A stretch of DNA of 64,000 nucleotides, from the NCBI RefSeq assembly GCF_000455345.1, contig NZ_HG315691.1:1-64000 (forward strand), in the 5' to 3' direction. The position numbers and the translations under genes are program-made. Source of the stretch: Halopiger goleimassiliensis (GTDB lineage Archaea; Halobacteriota; Halobacteria; Halobacteriales; Natrialbaceae). The notes under the pieces are model-generated. The model made no database searches. It worked only from the letters and a program-made list of their open reading frames with translations, and was not told the DNA's origin. Positions 51,132-59,856 of this stretch are shown piece by piece. The stretch's first letter is position 1. Each line of letters begins with the position of its first letter.

Positions 51132-51398
51132 ACGTCGTCGTTCGACCGATCGACGCTGAAGGTTTCGGCCACCGAGCGCGACGCGATCACCGACGCGGTG
51201 GGCTTCGTCGCATCGATCACCGGCGACGCCGACGGTACCAAGGCCGACCTCGCGGCGATCCACGAATCGATCGACGCGACCGAAGCCGAACTCGAGGCCC
51301 GACTCTCGAGTTCGGCCGCCCACGTCGGGATCGGCGTCGACGTGGCGGCGGATCGTCTCACGGCGTCGGCGATCTACGAGACGGGCGTGACGGGGTGA
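51096..51398 (+). CDS. Small haloarchaeal protein of unknown function, overlapping start
   Basis: The 100-aa frame has almost only G or C in third positions and ends 18 bases before the aldo-keto reductase stop, so it behaves like a real gene. It encodes VEFGVHTSSFDRSTLKVSAT and helical stretches such as AAIHESIDATEAELEARLSS. The 5' 36 bases overlap the divergent flagella-cluster gene. A GTG at 51102 is an alternative start. No domain recognised. Confidence 0.55.
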   Translation: MAVIVDVEFGVHTSSFDRSTLKVSATERDAITDAVGFVASITGDADGTKADLAAIHESIDATEAELEARLSSSAAHVGIGVDVAADRLTASAIYETGVTG

Positions 51399-51416
51399 TT
51401 CTGGGAGCGACGGGGG

Positions 51417-52256
51417 TTACTGCGGAATCCCCCAGACGTCGTCGTTCCAGTCCCGTGCCGGGAAGTCGTAGACGGGCTGATTTCGGTCGCGCTGGTCGAG
51501 GCGTCGGCGATCCGCCTCCGAGAGTTCCCAGTCGAACAGGTCGGCGTTCGCCCGGATGTGATCGGGCGTGGTCGAGCGCGGCAGGACGACCACGTCGCGG
51601 TCGATCGCCCACCGGAGGACGATCTGTGCGGGCGACTTGTCGTACTCGTCGGCGAGTTCCTGTACGACCTCGTCCTCGAACACGTCCGTCCGGGCGAGCG
51701 GCGCGGCGGCCTCTACGACCGTGTCGGTCTCCCGGCAGTACTCGACCAGGTCCGGCCGCTGGAGCCACGGGTGGAACTCGATCTGATTGACCGCGATCGG
51801 GACGTCCGCGACGTGCTGGGCCGCGCTTAGCTGGTAGGCGCTGAAGTTCGAGACCCCGACGTTCCGGACGAGTCCTTCCTCGTGGAGGGTCGCCATCGCG
51901 TCCAGCGTCTCGCGCAGCGAAATGGCCGGGTTCGGCCAGTGGATCAGGTACAGATCGAGGTAGTCGGTGCCCAACCGCTCGAGACTCTCCTCGCACGAGG
52001 CGATCACGTCGCCGTAGTGGAGGTTCTTCGGGAGCACCTTCGACGTGAGAAAGAGGTCGTCGCGGTCGTAGTCGGCGATGACCTCGCCGATCTCCGCTTC
52101 GTTCATGTACCCCTCGGCGGTGTCGATGTGGGTGTACCCCGCCTCGAGGGCGGTCTCGACCGATTCGCGGGCGGTCTCGCCCTCGAGTTCCCACGTCCCG
52201 AAGCCGATCGTCGGCAGTTCGTCGCCACCGGGGAGCGGTTTCGTTGGGACCGTCAT
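51417..52256 (-). CDS. Aldo-keto reductase
   Basis: The 279-aa NADPH-dependent TIM-barrel enzyme reduces aldehydes or ketones. The catalytic tetrad is visible: Asp in YTHIDTAEGYMNEAEIG (near 45), Tyr in the same GYMNE segment, Lys in LFLTSKVLPKNLHYGD (near 75) and His in YLIHWPNPAISL (near 110). Cofactor-binding motifs VLPRSTTPDHIRAN and VGVSNFSAYQL are present. Start 52256 follows an AGAATTATTG promoter box about 29 bases upstream. Substrate unknown. Confidence 0.92.
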   Translation of the reverse strand: MTVPTKPLPGGDELPTIGFGTWELEGETARESVETALEAGYTHIDTAEGYMNEAEIGEVIADYDRDDLFLTSKVLPKNLHYGDVIASCEESLERLGTDYLDLYLIHWPNPAISLRETLDAMATLHEEGLVRNVGVSNFSAYQLSAAQHVADVPIAVNQIEFHPWLQRPDLVEYCRETDTVVEAAAPLARTDVFEDEVVQELADEYDKSPAQIVLRWAIDRDVVVLPRSTTPDHIRANADLFDWELSEADRRRLDQRDRNQPVYDFPARDWNDDVWGIPQ

Positions 52257-52356
52257 CGGTCTCGAGTTTCGACACGAATCCAATAATTCTGCTGATCGCG
52301 GTGGTCCCGGTGCCTGGAAGACGGCTTCGGCTCGAAACCCGCTGCTCCCGCCTGGG

Positions 52357-53370
52357 CTACCGGAGCGTCTCCGCGAGGAACGCTCCGATCGCGTCCGGGC
52401 CGGCCGGCGACCGTGCCTCGAGCAGCGGCCCCCCACCGTCGCCGTCGGCGGTGGCCGTCGCGGTCACGCTCTGGGCGTGGCGCTCCGACTCGAGGACGTC
52501 TATCGCCGTCCGTTCGGAGTCGGCACCCCAGACGTGTCCGAGGTCGTGCAGGTCGTACAGCGTCGCGTCCACGCCGGCGTCGGCCAACGCGTCGAACAGG
52601 CGACGACTCTGTTCGATGGGGACGACCCCGTCCTCGCGGCCGTGCATCAGGAGGAAGGGCGGATCGTCTGCCGTCACGTACGTAACCGGACTCGCGCGGC
52701 AAGCACGGCCCGGATGCTCCGTGGGCGATCCGCCGAGCAGGAGGGACCCCACGTCGCCCTCCTCGCCGGTCAACGCGAGCAGATCGTGAATCCCGTACCA
52801 GTCGACGACCGCCTGAACGGCACCGGATTCGTCGGGCGCAACCCGCTTCGCGACGGCCTCGTTCGAGTAAACGTCGCCGGCAATGGCCTCGACGTCGTCG
52901 ACGAGACCGGCCAGCGCGGCCAGATGGCCGCCCGCGGACGACCCCCACGTCGCCACGCGTTCCCCGTCGAAGCCGTACTCGTCGGCGTTCGCGCGGAGCC
53001 ACCTGATCGCCGCCTTCACGTCGACGATCTGGTCGGGAAAGACGCCCCGCGGCGTCGGGTTCTCCGGATCGACCTCGAACGGCAACTCGACGTCGTCCGG
53101 AACTACCGCCAGCCGATAGCTGACACTGGCCATCGCGCAATCCCACTCGGCCGCGAACCGCTCGAGGTCCGGTGCGTTCTTCCGGGTCTCGAAGACCCAC
53201 CCGCCGCCGTGGACGTAGACGACGAGCGGCGTCGACCCGTCGGTCTCGGGGACGTAGAGATCCAGTTTCATCGCGCCGGCCTCGCGCTCGGCGTAGGTGA
53301 CGTCCTCGTAGACGGTGACCGAGGCGTCTCCGGACCCGTCGATCGCGTTCGAACTCGAACCGGGTGCCAT
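52357..53370 (-). CDS. Alpha/beta hydrolase, carboxylesterase-like
   Basis: The 337-aa protein belongs to the hormone-sensitive-lipase-like esterases: oxyanion motif VVYVHGGGWVFETRK near residue 50, nucleophile elbow WGSSAGGHLAALAG near 142, catalytic Asp in FLLMHGREDGVVPIEQS near 247 and His in YDLHDLGHVWGADS near 278. A C-terminal tail follows. No signal peptide, so probably cytoplasmic. The aldo-keto reductase gene lies 100 bases downstream on the same strand. Physiological substrate unknown. Confidence 0.88.
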   Translation of the reverse strand: MAPGSSSNAIDGSGDASVTVYEDVTYAEREAGAMKLDLYVPETDGSTPLVVYVHGGGWVFETRKNAPDLERFAAEWDCAMASVSYRLAVVPDDVELPFEVDPENPTPRGVFPDQIVDVKAAIRWLRANADEYGFDGERVATWGSSAGGHLAALAGLVDDVEAIAGDVYSNEAVAKRVAPDESGAVQAVVDWYGIHDLLALTGEEGDVGSLLLGGSPTEHPGRACRASPVTYVTADDPPFLLMHGREDGVVPIEQSRRLFDALADAGVDATLYDLHDLGHVWGADSERTAIDVLESERHAQSVTATATADGDGGGPLLEARSPAGPDAIGAFLAETLR

Positions 53371-53550
53371 GACGACCGTTCGACACCGGTCGCGCCTAAG
53401 CGTTACCGTGGCGGTACTCCGTTCCGGTTGTGCGACACGAAAACGAGAGTTACCGCGACGCCCGGACGAACGGGATGAGGAGACGCTTCCACCCGGATAG
53501 GCCGGATGCGGGCCGACCGGGAGCGCCCGGCAGGATCGAGGGTCGGCGCG

Positions 53551-54342
53551 TCAGAACGGGAATAGCGAGTCGGCCTCGAGGTCGCGCTCGAGCAGTTCGA
53601 TCTCGTGGCCGTCCTGATCCTTGGTGAACGCGTACATGTCGTCGTTGCTCTCGGGATCCCGATACTCGGGAGCCTCGCGCTCCATCAGGGTCTCCCAGTC
53701 CTCCTGGAGGTCGTCGACGCGGACGCAGAGGTGGCCCCAGGCGTCGCCCATGTCGTAGGTGCGGCCGTCGTAGTTGTACGTGAGTTCGACGGACATCGCC
53801 TCGTCGGCGGCGTCTTCGGGTTCGACGAAGTAGTTCGCGAAGGTGTCGGCCTCCCAGCGGCCGACCTCGTCGTACTCGAACTTGCGGGTCCAGAAGCCAA
53901 GCGCCTCGTCGGCGTCCTCGACGCGGATCATGGTGTGGTCGAGCGACCACGTCGTCAGGTCGGGGTCGCGCTGGACGATCTCGATCTCGTGGCCGTCGGG
54001 GTCCTTCACGAAGGCGTATCGGCCGCCGCAGGACTCGGGGTCTCGATAATCCTCGACGCCTTCGTCCATCAGCTGCTGGTAGTACTCCTCGAGTTCTCCC
54101 TCGGGAACGCGGACGGCGATGTGGCCCCAGGCGTCACCCAGTTCCGGCGTTTCGCCCTCGTTGTGGGTGAGCTCGAGCATGGCACCCTCCTCGTGCAGCT
54201 CCTCGGGACCGAGGTAGACGATGGTGAACCCGTCGCCCTCGTAGCGGTCCTTCTCCTCGTACTCGAGGTGAGTCTGGTACCAGTCGAGCGATTCCTCGAG
54301 GTCCGCGACGCGGATCATCGTGTGGTCGATCGTACCGTCCAT
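53551..54342 (-). CDS. Tandem glyoxalase/VOC-fold protein
   Basis: The 263-aa protein holds two glyoxalase-I-like halves. Each begins DHTMIRVADLEESLDWYQTH / DHTMIRVEDADEALGFWTRK and ends with PDGHEIEIVQRD / QDGHEIELLERD, the strand that usually supplies a metal-ligand glutamate. Conserved DAWGH-I/L-xVRV strands are present in both halves. Metal ligands (His near the start, Glu near the end) fit lactoylglutathione-lyase-type chemistry; haloarchaea use other thiols, so the true substrate is open. Start at 54342 gives MDGTIDHTMIRV. Confidence 0.85.
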   Translation of the reverse strand: MDGTIDHTMIRVADLEESLDWYQTHLEYEEKDRYEGDGFTIVYLGPEELHEEGAMLELTHNEGETPELGDAWGHIAVRVPEGELEEYYQQLMDEGVEDYRDPESCGGRYAFVKDPDGHEIEIVQRDPDLTTWSLDHTMIRVEDADEALGFWTRKFEYDEVGRWEADTFANYFVEPEDAADEAMSVELTYNYDGRTYDMGDAWGHLCVRVDDLQEDWETLMEREAPEYRDPESNDDMYAFTKDQDGHEIELLERDLEADSLFPF

Positions 54343-54444
54343 ACCCGGAGGATGGCCCGGAGCGGCCAAAAACGTGGCGAAGGCGGCGTTCTGGACGACG
54401 TTTGGAAGCGTGGCTTCGGAGACCGAGGGGACGAAAGCCCTCCT

Positions 54445-54527
54445 CGCTCTCGACCCCCGCGGCTCGCTGCGCGCTTCGGGCGCTACGCGCCCTGCAGTGC
54501 TTGCGTCGCCGGGGGTCGCCGAGAGCG
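54445..54527. repeat. 83-bp palindromic intergenic element
   Basis: CGCTCTCG (54445-54452) pairs with CGAGAGCG (54520-54527), CCCCCG (54454-54459) with CGGGGG (54510-54515), and GGGCGC (54478-54483) with GCGCCC (54487-54492). This makes a long, bulged hairpin in the 300-base gap before the CinA gene (54343-54642), where I see no gene. The style (GCTCGCTGCGCGC, GCTACGCGCC) resembles palindromic intergenic sequences common in haloarchaea. Could be a terminator or a mini-element. Confidence 0.6.
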
Positions 54528-54642
54528 ACTCGCCCGTTCAGTCCGCCAGGATGGAGTCTCCTCGACGCGCAGTACTGGGGGTGTCTCCGATGCTACCCGA
54601 ATCGCCGACAGTCTGACAACGCCGCCGGCCGTCTCCCCGCGT

Positions 54643-55161
54643 ATGAGTCTGGACGTCGACCTCGAGCGATCGGAGCGCGTCGGCGAGGCGTTACGCGAGA
54701 CGGACGCGACGCTCGCCGTCGCCGAGTCCTGTACGGGCGGGTTGATCGGCGCGGCGATCACGGCCGTCCCGGGAGCGAGCGACTACTTCGACTCGGCGGT
54801 GGCGACCTACTCCTACGGCGCGAAACGCCGCGAACTGGGCGTCAGTCGCGAGGCGCTCGACGAACACGGGGCTGTCTCGGAACCCGTCGCGCTCGAGATG
54901 GCCCGCGGCGTCCGCGACGTCGCCGACGTCACCTGGGGCGTCGCGACCACTGGCATCGCCGGCCCATCCGGAGGAACCGAGGACGACCCCGTGGGAACGG
55001 TCTACGTCGGCATCGCGTACGCCGGCGACTGGGGCACCGAATCGTCGTTCGCAACCGCCTCGCGGTACGAGTTCGACGGCGACCGGGCGACGGTCCGCGA
55101 GAAGACCGTCGATCGGGCACTCGCGGACCTCCTCGGGGCAATCGACGACCGACGCTCCTGA
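54643..55161 (+). CDS. CinA C-terminal domain protein (nicotinamide-nucleotide amidase type)
   Basis: The 172-aa protein is a stand-alone CinA C-terminal domain (PncC-type NMN amidohydrolase). It has TLAVAESCTGGLIGAAITAV near residues 21-40 and WGVATTGIAGPSGGTEDDPV with GTVYVGIA near 99-126. PncC turns nicotinamide mononucleotide into nicotinate mononucleotide in NAD salvage. The N-terminal molybdopterin-like domain of full CinA is absent. Preceded by a palindrome-rich 300-base gap. Confidence 0.9.
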   Translation: MSLDVDLERSERVGEALRETDATLAVAESCTGGLIGAAITAVPGASDYFDSAVATYSYGAKRRELGVSREALDEHGAVSEPVALEMARGVRDVADVTWGVATTGIAGPSGGTEDDPVGTVYVGIAYAGDWGTESSFATASRYEFDGDRATVREKTVDRALADLLGAIDDRRS

Positions 55162-55267
55162 TCGGCCACCCCGACTCGAATTGCCCGACCGCTCGAGCCG
55201 ATCGTTCGGTCCGGACGACAGTTCGGAAAGAAAGCTATTCGGCGGTCGGTTCGAGAGTCACACGTGA

Positions 55268-55765
55268 ATGAACAAGAAGGGACACGTCCTCAACGCCGTC
55301 CTGTTGAGCGTCGGCCTCGGAATCATGCTCGAGCCGGCGACCGAACCTGCCGAGGCGGTGGCGACGCTCGAGACCATCGTCAAAATCGGCGTCCCGGTGA
55401 CGCTCGGCGCGCTGTTTCCGGACGTCGACACCGCCTTCGGTCGACACCGGAAAACGCTGCACAACCTCGCGGTACTCGGTGCCTTCCTCGCCTTCCCCTA
55501 CCACTTCGGGAACCTCGAGTTCGTCTGGATCGGCGTGCTCACCCACTACGTCCTCGACGTCGCGGGGAGCAAACGCGGCATCGCGCTGTTCTATCCCCTC
55601 TCGTCGAAGGAGTACGGGCTCCCGCTCGGCGTCGCCGTCAGCAGTAGCCGATCGACCATCGTGACCGTGCTGGTGACGGTGTTCGAACTCGGCGGCGCTG
55701 CAGCGATCGTTTACGACGCCCCGCAGTGGGGCTTCGAACTCGGCCGACAGTCGCTGGGACTCTAG
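55268..55765 (+). CDS. Membrane-bound metal-dependent hydrolase-like protein (DUF457/YdjM)
   Basis: The 165-aa protein begins MNKKGHVLNAVLLSVGLGIM, with the conserved His6 after the start helix. GALFPDVDTAFGRHRKTLHN near residues 43-62 has the Asp-x-Asp and two His residues typical of YdjM/DUF457 proteins, and LTHYVLDVAGSKRG near 98-111 has a further His/Asp pair. About three membrane helices are predicted. The metal-binding pattern suggests a membrane-embedded hydrolase but no substrate is known. Confidence 0.8.
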   Translation: MNKKGHVLNAVLLSVGLGIMLEPATEPAEAVATLETIVKIGVPVTLGALFPDVDTAFGRHRKTLHNLAVLGAFLAFPYHFGNLEFVWIGVLTHYVLDVAGSKRGIALFYPLSSKEYGLPLGVAVSSSRSTIVTVLVTVFELGGAAAIVYDAPQWGFELGRQSLGL

Positions 55766-55841
55766 CGCCCGTCACGCCGCGACTCGTCGATACTCTGCCT
55801 CGAGAACGAATCGCGAAGCCTCGAAAAACCGTCTTCGAACG

Positions 55842-56885
55842 TTACCGTCGGTTCGGCGACCAGGCGTCGCAGGCGTCCATGTCGTCCATCGTCTCTTCGT
55901 GGCGGGCACAGTAGGGGACCATGCCCGAGGAGGAGCGGACGTACTCGAAGTGCTCGCAGTTCCCGCAGTAGCGGTCGCCGAGTTCGGTGTCGTCAGCCGC
56001 GCTCGAGCCGTCGACGACGACGGCGTCGCGACCCTGCTGGGCCGCGGTCGGCCCGTCGTCGAGCGGCGAGGAGATGTCCGCAGTCGTCGACCCGCCGTCG
56101 CTGGTGGCCGCGCCGGTTCCGGGACCGGTCGGTTCCGCAGTTCGTCGGGAGCGGGACGAGGTGGCCGTCTCCTCGTCGTAGGACATCACGGTCGCGTCGT
56201 CGCTGGATGCGTTTGCCCCGTCGGACGCCTGCGTGGGGGCGTTCGTCTGGGTCTCGACCTCGCCGTCTGGCGTACCGCCGAAGAAGCCGATGCCGCCGAG
56301 ACCGGCGGACTCGTCCTCGGATTCCGAGACCTCCACGACGGTCTGGTTGCGCCGCGTGACGTTCATCTCGAGCATCCCGCCGGGATCGTTCCGCGTCTTG
56401 AAGTTGACGACGGCGGTGAACAGACACCAGACGGCGATGAACAGTCCGAGCAGATAGACCGCCGAGACCTGCAGGGTGAGTTCCTCGCCGTGGCCGCGCC
56501 AGTGGATCGGGTAGGCGTACCAGAACAGCGTCACGCCGAGGAGACAGAGGCTGGCACTGATCGCGCCGGCAGCCCGGACCCAGCGACCGGCGGGTAACAC
56601 CATGAAGATGCCGACCAGGACCGCCGGGACGCCCAGACCGGCCAGAGCGCCCGCGATCCGGACGGACGCGTACAACTCCGTCTCTCCCGACGGATACTGT
56701 TCGGTCGACGCCCAGGAGCCGGCGATCGTCTCCACGACGCCGGCGAAGAGATCGGTCGTCGCCAACAGTACGGCCACTACGGAGAGGACCGCCCCGAGCA
56801 GGACGAGCGCCGTCCCCGCGTACAGCCGCCGGAGGCTCGTGGCGTCCCGAGCGCTCCCATCGTAGACCTCCGTCAGGCTTGCCAT
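55842..56885 (-). CDS. Haloarchaeal membrane protein with C-terminal zinc ribbon
   Basis: The 347-aa protein (from ATG 56885) has about five membrane helices in the first 165 residues (for example YAGTALVLLGAVLSVVAVLL, AGALAGLGVPAVLVGIFMVL, SAVYLLGLFIAVWCLFTAV), followed by a long acidic Ser/Thr linker and a C-terminal module: RYCGNCEHFEYVRSSSG then MVPYCARHEETMDDMDACDA. The cysteines and histidine could bind zinc. An ATG at 56912 would add nine residues. Family appears restricted to haloarchaea; function unknown. Confidence 0.75.
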   Translation of the reverse strand: MASLTEVYDGSARDATSLRRLYAGTALVLLGAVLSVVAVLLATTDLFAGVVETIAGSWASTEQYPSGETELYASVRIAGALAGLGVPAVLVGIFMVLPAGRWVRAAGAISASLCLLGVTLFWYAYPIHWRGHGEELTLQVSAVYLLGLFIAVWCLFTAVVNFKTRNDPGGMLEMNVTRRNQTVVEVSESEDESAGLGGIGFFGGTPDGEVETQTNAPTQASDGANASSDDATVMSYDEETATSSRSRRTAEPTGPGTGAATSDGGSTTADISSPLDDGPTAAQQGRDAVVVDGSSAADDTELGDRYCGNCEHFEYVRSSSGMVPYCARHEETMDDMDACDAWSPNRR

Positions 56886-57021
56886 GCGGTCGCGTACGAA
56901 CTCCCGCCACAAAACGCTATGTCAGACATCTCTCGGTTCGCAGAGGGGTTGTCGGCCGGCGAACCGCCGATCGGCCGCCGAAGCGAAACCTTGAATCGAC
57001 GGGCTCGCGAACCGACCGCAC

Positions 57022-57309
57022 ATGAGCGACGACACCGAGGACGAGGAGCCGGCGGTCGAACTGGGGGAGCGGACGCCGGTCGAGGGTGCGCCTCTCGCTC
57101 GCGTGAGTTCGCGACTGACCTGGCCCAAGGAGAAAAGCGAAGTCGACCGGCTCGAGGGTGACAGCGTCATCCGGACCCCGGACGGGCCGCGCGAACTCTC
57201 GGCGGTACTCGAGGATGTCGACGAGACGTACTTCGAGCGCCACCAGGAGTTCGAGTCCCACGTCCGTGCGGTCATCGGGACCGGACCGATCCCGACGGCC
57301 GAGGAGTAG
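57022..57309 (+). CDS. DUF5789 family protein
   Basis: The 95-aa protein shows the DUF5789 pattern: PLARVSSRLTWPKEKSEVDR near residues 24-43, EGDSVIRTPDGPRELSAVLE near 45-64 and ETYFERHQEFESHVRAVIG near 68-86. Small, acidic, soluble and haloarchaea-specific, with no known role. It lies 11 bases before the next gene, so the two probably share a transcript. Confidence 0.8.
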   Translation: MSDDTEDEEPAVELGERTPVEGAPLARVSSRLTWPKEKSEVDRLEGDSVIRTPDGPRELSAVLEDVDETYFERHQEFESHVRAVIGTGPIPTAEE

Positions 57310-57320
57310 CGACGGAAACA

Positions 57321-58013
57321 GTGGCGACCGAGGACCGCACGTTCGGCTGGGCCCGCGACCAGTTCGACCGGCTCTCGTGGGTCCAGAAGTCGCTGCTAAC
57401 GGGGGCCGTGCTGACGGTCCTCTGGATGCACGCCGTCCCGAACGAGCTCCAGCGGCGGGTCGTCGTCGATAGCGTCTTGCTCATCGGCGGCCCGCTGGCA
57501 CTGGGGCTGACGCACGGTCGTCACGTCGGCTGGACGATCAACCGGACCGCCGTCCGGAACGCCGTCCTGCTCTCGCTGTTCGTCCTGCCGTTCTACCTGG
57601 TCGGCTCGACGCTGCCGACGATCCGGGCGTACTACCCGATGTGGGAGACCACCGCAGCACTGGGGTCGTTCGTCCCCCACGCCGTACAGCTGTTTCTGCT
57701 CGCGCTGGCGGCGGAGACCTACTACCGGGGCCTGCTGTGCGTCGGCGTCAAGGAGATCGGGTTCACGGCCGTGTTCATCTCGCCGGTCGTCTACATGATC
57801 CACCACTCCTCGAAGCCGCCGGTCGAGTTCCTCCTCTCGGGACCGACGGACGTTCTCTTCGGGGCCGTCGACTACCAGTCGGACTCCATCCTGCCGTCGG
57901 TGCTGGCCCACGGGGCCGGTCTCGTCCTGCTCGACTGGCTCGTCCTGCACGAACCGCTGTTCGATCCGACGAAGGCCCTGGGATACCTGGAGTGGCTACC
58001 GGTTCCCCTCTGA
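57321..58013 (+). CDS. CPBP-family-like intramembrane protein, degenerate active site
   Basis: The 230-aa protein (GTG start) has about six membrane helices. It resembles CPBP/Rce1 intramembrane endopeptidases, with AAETYYRGLLCVGVKE in place of EExxxR near residue 130, YMIHH in place of FxxxH near 156 and LAHGAGLVLLDW near 193. The first catalytic Glu of motif 1 is Ala, so normal proteolysis is doubtful. It could be a pseudoprotease or be misassigned. It follows DUF5789 closely. Confidence 0.65.
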   Translation: MATEDRTFGWARDQFDRLSWVQKSLLTGAVLTVLWMHAVPNELQRRVVVDSVLLIGGPLALGLTHGRHVGWTINRTAVRNAVLLSLFVLPFYLVGSTLPTIRAYYPMWETTAALGSFVPHAVQLFLLALAAETYYRGLLCVGVKEIGFTAVFISPVVYMIHHSSKPPVEFLLSGPTDVLFGAVDYQSDSILPSVLAHGAGLVLLDWLVLHEPLFDPTKALGYLEWLPVPL

Positions 58014-58200
58014 CGAGCGGCGTCGGCGATTCGCTCTCGACCGTGGCGGCCTACAACGAAGATTTCGACCACGGGTAATCGACCCGAGAAGACGACGGAC
58101 AGCGGGCAACGGTACTCACGAATTTTGGCCGTCGGTTTCACGGTCGCGTCCGCAGAGCCGCCGGCAGTGTCGCCGACCGAGGACCGCGAAGTAACCGGTA

Positions 58201-59736
58201 CTATTCGTCGGACCGCGCGTCGTGGTTCCCTGCCTCCGTCTCCGTTCGTCGAGCGAGGTGGTAGCCGACGCCGCCGACGCTCGCGAGCGTCCCGACGATG
58301 CCGGGACCCGGAATCCCGTCGTCCGCCGCCTCCGTTTCGTCCTCGGTCGTATCGTTCGTCGCACTATCGTCACCGCTGTCACCGTCGTCAGCACCGGCAG
58401 ACGCCGATTCTTCGGTCTCGTCCGACGTATCATCGTAACCGTCTCCATCACCGTCCGCCGTCGAGTCAGTTCCGTCGCTACCGCCGTCCTCGGTGCTTTC
58501 ACCCGCCGTCTCCTCGTCCGATTCCGGCGCTTCGAACTCGATCGCAGGGCTCTCCTCGGCCCAGTGGTCGGTGTGTCCGAGCGTTCCGAGACGGACGCGC
58601 GATCCGACACTGTCCCCGGACTCGGGATCCGCGACGACCGTCGGAGCGTAGACGCCAGCGAACTCTTTTAGCTCCTGGCTCCACTCGAGCGTCCCGGACT
58701 CGGCGTCGACCGCGTAGACCGACCCGTCGATCGAGCCGACGTATACCGTTCCGTCGTGGACCGTCGGCGCGTCGGTGGTCGAGCCCGAGGGAGCGTCGAA
58801 CGTCCAGCGCCGATCGCCCGTCTCGGCGTCGAGCGCGTATACCGGCCCCTCGTCCGATCCGACGTAGACGACGCCGTCAGCCACCGTCGGAATCACCGCA
58901 TCGTCGTCCGTGACCTCGAGCGACCACTCCTCCTCGCCGGTGGCAGCGGTGACGGCGTAGAGCGTACCGTCGTCGGCACCGGCGTACACCGTGCCGTCGA
59001 AGACGGTTGGTGCGCGCACCGGTTCGTCGGGCGTACCGAACTGCCAGACCCGGTTGCCCGTCTCCGCATCGACAGCGTGTAGTCGGAGATCGTTCCCCCC
59101 GGCGAACGCGATGCCGCCGGCGACCGTCGGCGTGTTGATCACGTAGTAGTTCGAATCGCCGTAGAGCCACTCTTGCTCTCCAGTCGCCGCGTCGATCGCG
59201 TACAGGTTCGCGTTCACCGAGCCGGCGTAGACCGTTCCATCCACGACGTTCGGTGACGTCGGAAACCGCGACTGGAAGTCGCTGAACGACCACTCCTCCT
59301 CGCCGGTCGTCGCGTCGATCGCGTACAGCGTCTGGTCTCTGGACCCGGACCCAGCGTACACCGTCCCATCCACGACCGTCGGCGATCCCGGGATCTTCTT
59401 GGACGGTTTCTCGAACGCCCACTCTTCCGTCCCCGTCGCCGCGTCGATCGCGTACACCGTCTCGTCCTCCGAGCCGACGTACGCCGTTCCGTCCGCGACC
59501 GTCGGCGCAGTCATGCGCGTGAACGAGTCCTCTCGGCTATCGAACTCCCACGTTACGTCCCCACTCGCGGCGTCGAGCGCGTACAACGTGTTGTCCGCGG
59601 ACGAAACGTAGACGGTCGGGCCGCTCGCCGTCCCAGCCGTCGCTCCTGCGGCCGTCGATGCGACCATCGCCCCGCCGGCGACGCTGATGCCGGTCGCCTT
59701 CAGTAGCGTTCGCCGCGTCGGCCCGCCGTCACTCAT
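58201..59736 (-). CDS. Tat-exported PQQ-like beta-propeller, C-terminally anchored
   Basis: The 511-aa protein begins with a Tat signal (PTRRTLLKATGISVAGGAMV). It then has eight repeats of the propeller type, such as VYVSSADNTLYALDAASGDV and TVYVGSIDGSVYAVDAESG, each with the DAxTG-xxxW signature (residues about 35-380). Residues 400-475 are a long Asp/Glu/Ser/Thr linker. The end DDGIPGPGIVGTLASVGGVG then HLARR resembles a PGF-CTERM-like archaeosortase signal with PGPG in place of PGFG. It is probably a surface protein; enzymatic activity is not evident. No PQQ-binding disulfide was seen. Confidence 0.85.
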   Translation of the reverse strand: MSDGGPTRRTLLKATGISVAGGAMVASTAAGATAGTASGPTVYVSSADNTLYALDAASGDVTWEFDSREDSFTRMTAPTVADGTAYVGSEDETVYAIDAATGTEEWAFEKPSKKIPGSPTVVDGTVYAGSGSRDQTLYAIDATTGEEEWSFSDFQSRFPTSPNVVDGTVYAGSVNANLYAIDAATGEQEWLYGDSNYYVINTPTVAGGIAFAGGNDLRLHAVDAETGNRVWQFGTPDEPVRAPTVFDGTVYAGADDGTLYAVTAATGEEEWSLEVTDDDAVIPTVADGVVYVGSDEGPVYALDAETGDRRWTFDAPSGSTTDAPTVHDGTVYVGSIDGSVYAVDAESGTLEWSQELKEFAGVYAPTVVADPESGDSVGSRVRLGTLGHTDHWAEESPAIEFEAPESDEETAGESTEDGGSDGTDSTADGDGDGYDDTSDETEESASAGADDGDSGDDSATNDTTEDETEAADDGIPGPGIVGTLASVGGVGYHLARRTETEAGNHDARSDE

Positions 59737-59791
59737 CGTCTCCCCCCACCATATGCTGAATTCGACATCGTGCCGACACACTCGAGCAGAC

Positions 59792-59807
59792 TAATATAAA
59801 TATATTA
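59792..59807. promoter_or_regulatory. AT-only perfect palindrome between divergent genes
   Basis: TAATATA-AA-TATATTA is a perfect 7+7 bp inverted repeat, entirely A/T in otherwise GC-rich DNA. It lies midway between the starts of the propeller gene (59736) and the DUF302 gene (59857), a natural place for a shared operator or a pair of divergent TATA boxes. Confidence 0.5.
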
Positions 59808-59856
59808 ATAAATCCGGGGACGATCCCTTTTGTCACTCGCAGTCGAACTACCGGTC

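Noticed and set aside
51089-51361. Minus-strand frame opposite the 100-aa plus-strand gene
   Set aside because: It is Ser/Ala-rich with poor third-position pattern; the plus strand looks coding.
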